From contig JAJZZT010000291.1 in NCBI GenBank assembly GCA_021797415.1, forward strand, positions 1 through 6,692: a stretch of 6,692 nucleotides of DNA, read 5' to 3'. Position numbers and translations under genes: made by a program. Position 1 is the stretch's first letter. Every line of letters starts with the position of its first letter. Positions 4,423 through 6,692 of this stretch are shown here, in pieces. The notes beneath the pieces were generated by a model, which saw only the letters and a program-made list of their open reading frames with translations, ran no database searches and was not told where the DNA came from. Origin of the DNA: Bacillota bacterium (GTDB lineage Bacteria; Bacillota; Bacilli; Alicyclobacillales; SLC66).

Positions 4423-6438
4423 TCAATTCTTCACGGGCGCGCTCTCTTGCTGTTTTGCCGCAAACGATTGCCACTTTGCGAGGTACTCCTGCGTCACCTT
4501 GATGTACGTGGCGTGCGACCACGTCAAAGGCGACACGGACAGCGGACTGCCCGTGAACGGGTGGATCTGCTCGGCCATCACCCCGGAAGGGAGTGCGCGC
4601 CGCACGGCCCAGCGCAGCAACTCCTCGGGTTCGCGCAGTTCGTCGCGCGACTCCGCAAACTCAATCAGCCACTCCGCGTACCACAGCGTGCAGATAAACC
4701 ATGGGTTGCCCGGGACGAGTTCCTCATCCTGCGACTGCCGGTAGTACTGGTCCCGCCGATAGCGCGCCATGCCGCCGACGTCCGTCCTGGCCCACAGGGC
4801 TTCCCGCAGATGGCGCATCGTATTGGCCACCCGCTCGTCGCGCGCTTCGAACAACCCGAAGTCAAACACCCCGTACACGCTGCTGTCGGGCTCCAGATCC
4901 TGCTCATAGACGGGCGGATCGCTGTCGGCGACAGGATAGGCGGCGCGCACAAACCGCTTTTCCCGCTCGCTGTACAGATGGACCCCCGCCGCCTCCCGGA
5001 CTTCCTGCGCCGCCTTTTCATAGACAGCCTGCCGTCCGTCGTCGCCGTGGAAGCCTGCAAAGCGGGCGGCCGTTTTCAGTCCCGTGTACACGCTCGCCAC
5101 CGTGAAGGTGAAAATCCCGAATCGCTCTTCCCAAAGATCGTAGGACGGGAGCGGAAGCCCATTTGCGTCGCGAAAGCGGACGAGAAAATCGGCCGCCGGA
5201 AGAACGAACTTCTCGTAATCGTCCAGCGATTCGTCAAGCGTCCCGGCCATCTCGTGGTGATTCCACAGCGCGTACAGCACAAGCGCCGTCTCGTCCTCCT
5301 GAATGGGCAATTGCGGCTCTCCGCGCCGGTTTACCCACGGCAGCCAGCTCGCTCCCACAGAACCGTCCGGATTGTACTTGTGCATGAGATACCCGCCGGG
5401 ACTCAGCACCCGCTTGCAAAAATCAAAAAAACGCCGCGTGAAGTCGTGGTAGCCCGCGCGGTCGAACGCATGCGCGACAAGCGCGCCGTCGCGCGGCCAC
5501 ATATACGAGTAGGTGTCCTGCGCATCTTTTAGCATCGCTGAATCATTCGCCGCGATGATCGCGCCGTCATGGTCCATATTGGTCCGCGCGATCATCAGGC
5601 TGCGTCGGTACTGCTCGGCAATATCCCCTGGCAGCGCGACGATTTCATGCCGGTCGCGAGCGATCCAGCGCTGCCAGTACGTTTCGGTCCGGTTCATGTA
5701 GGAAGCCGGACCCGCCTTGCGCAGCGCTTCTTCAAGCTCCAGGATCTCCGCAAGTTTCGTGCCGAAACAGAGCCAGAACCACCCCGTCCGGACCTCCTTG
5801 TCCGCGAGCGCGAGGTCCAGTTGCAACACGCCGTCGACCGAGCCCTGGGAAATCGGGTGCCCCTCAAGCCGCCCGTCCTCGGCGTCTTTCCACGTTCCCT
5901 GCAGCCCGTGAATGCCCTTTTGTCCGCAGGCAAACCCGTCAGGCGGGGCGTCGGGCGCGTCGTCCCGGCGGCAGGAGAGCGAGATGTAGCGGTGTTCCTT
6001 GTAACAGACAAGTCCCTTCAGTTCAGGGTGATAAAAGATCGTGTTGGCGATCTGGCTGCCGTAGAGATTGATGTCGAGATGAAAGAACAGGCGCACATCG
6101 CGCCGCGCCGATTCCCGCAGATTGCGCACGGACACCCGGCGGATGAAGATGTTGTCGTGCTGATCCACAGCGTCGTGAATGGTGAGGACAATGCCGTGGC
6201 GCGGATGCCTGCACTCCAGTTCGGCGATGAGCGCATTGGGCAGATAGCGCGAACTCCGTTCCACCTCCGGGTCGTCCAGCCAGAAAAAGGCTCCGTCGAC
6301 ACTGACTCCGAAACGCGACAGGTGGTCGAGCGCATGGTTCTCCTGACCGACATGCGGGTAATAGATACACCGGATGTGGCCGTTCAGATCGTGATTCACA
6401 AGGACATTCGCATTGCCGACGGGCAGGTCGCGCGCCAT
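4423..6438 (-). CDS. GH15 glucoamylase-like glycoside hydrolase
   Basis: A 671-residue family 15 enzyme that should release glucose (or hydrolyse a related alpha-glucoside) with inversion. There is no signal peptide, so it is probably cytoplasmic. The N-terminal beta-sandwich starts MARDLPVGNANVLVNHD and includes IYYPHVGQENH (25-35). The (alpha/alpha)6 barrel carries YMWPRD (Trp314, Arg316, Asp317), LPIQEDET near 377-384, and DLWEER with Glu437 as predicted general acid. MAEQIHPFTGSPLS contains Glu623 as predicted general base, followed by LTWSHATYIKV. Both catalytic glutamates and the family length are intact. I chose the ATG at 6438: the protein then begins as family members do, and AGGAG lies 12 nt upstream. 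ATGs at 6447 and 6450 are possible but sit too close to that site. The frame stays open to an ATG at 6645, but that stretch is out-of-frame transposase sequence. Exact substrate (maltodextrin, isomaltoside, trehalose) is undetermined. Confidence 0.93.
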   Translation of the reverse strand: MARDLPVGNANVLVNHDLNGHIRCIYYPHVGQENHALDHLSRFGVSVDGAFFWLDDPEVERSSRYLPNALIAELECRHPRHGIVLTIHDAVDQHDNIFIRRVSVRNLRESARRDVRLFFHLDINLYGSQIANTIFYHPELKGLVCYKEHRYISLSCRRDDAPDAPPDGFACGQKGIHGLQGTWKDAEDGRLEGHPISQGSVDGVLQLDLALADKEVRTGWFWLCFGTKLAEILELEEALRKAGPASYMNRTETYWQRWIARDRHEIVALPGDIAEQYRRSLMIARTNMDHDGAIIAANDSAMLKDAQDTYSYMWPRDGALVAHAFDRAGYHDFTRRFFDFCKRVLSPGGYLMHKYNPDGSVGASWLPWVNRRGEPQLPIQEDETALVLYALWNHHEMAGTLDESLDDYEKFVLPAADFLVRFRDANGLPLPSYDLWEERFGIFTFTVASVYTGLKTAARFAGFHGDDGRQAVYEKAAQEVREAAGVHLYSEREKRFVRAAYPVADSDPPVYEQDLEPDSSVYGVFDFGLFEARDERVANTMRHLREALWARTDVGGMARYRRDQYYRQSQDEELVPGNPWFICTLWYAEWLIEFAESRDELREPEELLRWAVRRALPSGVMAEQIHPFTGSPLSVSPLTWSHATYIKVTQEYLAKWQSFAAKQQESAPVKN

Positions 6439-6446
6439 CTCATCCA

Positions 6447-6692
6447 TCATCTCCTGAACAGATTGCGAACAATTTCCATTGCCAGCATAGCCAAGCCCGT
6501 CCCGTTCGTCAAGGAAGCCGGAAGGAAGCCGGTCTTGAATCGGTTTTGAACGAACTGCCCGCTTGACCCCTGGGATTCCACGTACTGCTTCACCGTCTCC
6601 AGACTGGCGTGCCCGACACTGCCATCGTAGTAGGCTCGATGCCAAAAGAATGGCTTCCAGTAGAATCGTCGCAGATGATCGGCATACTTGGC
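6447..6692 (-). CDS. tnpA: IS200/IS605-type transposase TnpA, C-terminal fragment
   Basis: The frame enters from the window edge and stops at TGA 6449-6447, giving 81 visible residues. The first 42 contain FYWKPFFWHRAYYDGSVGH and LETVKQYVESQG, matching the C-terminal end of HUH-type Y1 transposases. In those proteins a KxxFW...YxxGSVG...VxxYIExQ pattern precedes the end of the protein. Most relatives stop soon after the YIExQ part. Here the frame continues another 39 residues into sequence containing the GH15 promoter, and ends in an ATGA overlap with an upstream ATG of the GH15 frame. The catalytic HUH and Tyr residues lie outside the window, so intactness is unknown. No clear IS605-type right-end hairpin was found. 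Confidence 0.75.
   Translation of the reverse strand, partial: AKYADHLRRFYWKPFFWHRAYYDGSVGHASLETVKQYVESQGSSGQFVQNRFKTGFLPASLTNGTGLAMLAMEIVRNLFRR
6484..6512 (-). promoter_or_regulatory. Sigma-A promoter for the GH15 gene
   Basis: TTGACG (6512-6507; 5 of 6 consensus matches), an exact 17-nt spacer, then TATGCT (6489-6484; 4 of 6). Initiation would fall near 6477, about 22 nt before the AGGAG ribosome binding site of the GH15 gene. It lies inside the extended tail of the tnpA reading frame. Confidence 0.65.
6511..6532. repeat. 11-bp perfect tandem duplication
   Basis: AAGGAAGCCGG occurs twice in direct succession (6511-6521 and 6522-6532). Eleven is not a multiple of three, so the duplication shifts the tnpA frame. 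With a single copy, the tnpA frame would read straight into the GH15 frame. The inner end touches the -35 hexamer of the GH15 promoter. Confidence 0.85.

Noticed and set aside
3871..5532. 553-codon plus-strand open frame
   Set aside because: It lies antisense to the GH15 and tenI genes in GC-rich DNA, is rich in Arg, Pro and His, and shows no family motifs. It is a shadow frame.
5569..6549. 326-codon plus-strand frame
   Set aside because: Antisense shadow of the GH15 N-terminal half; no recognisable domain.
6439..6645. N-terminal extension of the GH15 frame to ATG 6645
   Set aside because: The added 69 residues are TnpA-coding DNA in another frame. The family N-terminus MARDLPVGN and the ribosome binding site support the start at 6438.

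Overview
The window looks like chromosomal DNA of a moderately GC-rich Firmicute, probably a Bacillales relative such as an Alicyclobacillus-like thermophile or acidophile; that placement is inference. The support is a Bacillus-style tenI-thiO-thiS-thiG gene order, strong AGGAGG-type ribosome binding sites, an intrinsic terminator with a U-tract, and a class I cyclic-di-GMP riboswitch. Every convincing gene lies on the minus strand, so transcription runs from position 6692 towards 1. The long plus-strand reading frames are antisense shadows.

In minus-strand order, the window opens inside the C-terminal part of an IS200/IS605-type TnpA (6692 to 6447). Its frame runs up to the start of a 671-codon cytoplasmic GH15 glucoamylase-like enzyme (6438 to 4423). 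A good sigma-A promoter (6512 to 6484) and an 11-bp perfect tandem duplication (6511-6532) lie in the junction. The 334-bp gap after the GH15 gene holds a contiguous array of about eleven degenerate 14-17 bp units (4413 to 4246), a weak promoter candidate, and an intrinsic terminator (4149 to 4121) just before tenI.

The thiazole branch of thiamine synthesis follows: tenI (4088 to 3402), thiO (3418 to 2285, overlapping tenI by 17 bp) and thiS (2263 to 2063). A 213-bp gap with a GC-rich stem-loop and a perfect 19-bp inverted repeat then separates thiS from thiG (1849 to 1040). ThiO makes dehydroglycine from glycine, ThiS carries the sulfur, ThiG builds the thiazole ring from deoxyxylulose phosphate, and TenI aromatises the product. 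No TPP riboswitch is recognisable upstream, and thiF, thiD and tenA are not in the window.

Directly downstream of thiG sits a 177-bp MITE-like element (846-1022) with 23-bp imperfect terminal inverted repeats and a 5-bp TACAA duplication. Beyond it are a promoter (793 to 765), the c-di-GMP-I riboswitch (about 735 to 645), a roughly 320-nt structured leader, and the start of a secreted protein of unknown function (321 to the window edge). That last gene runs off the window.
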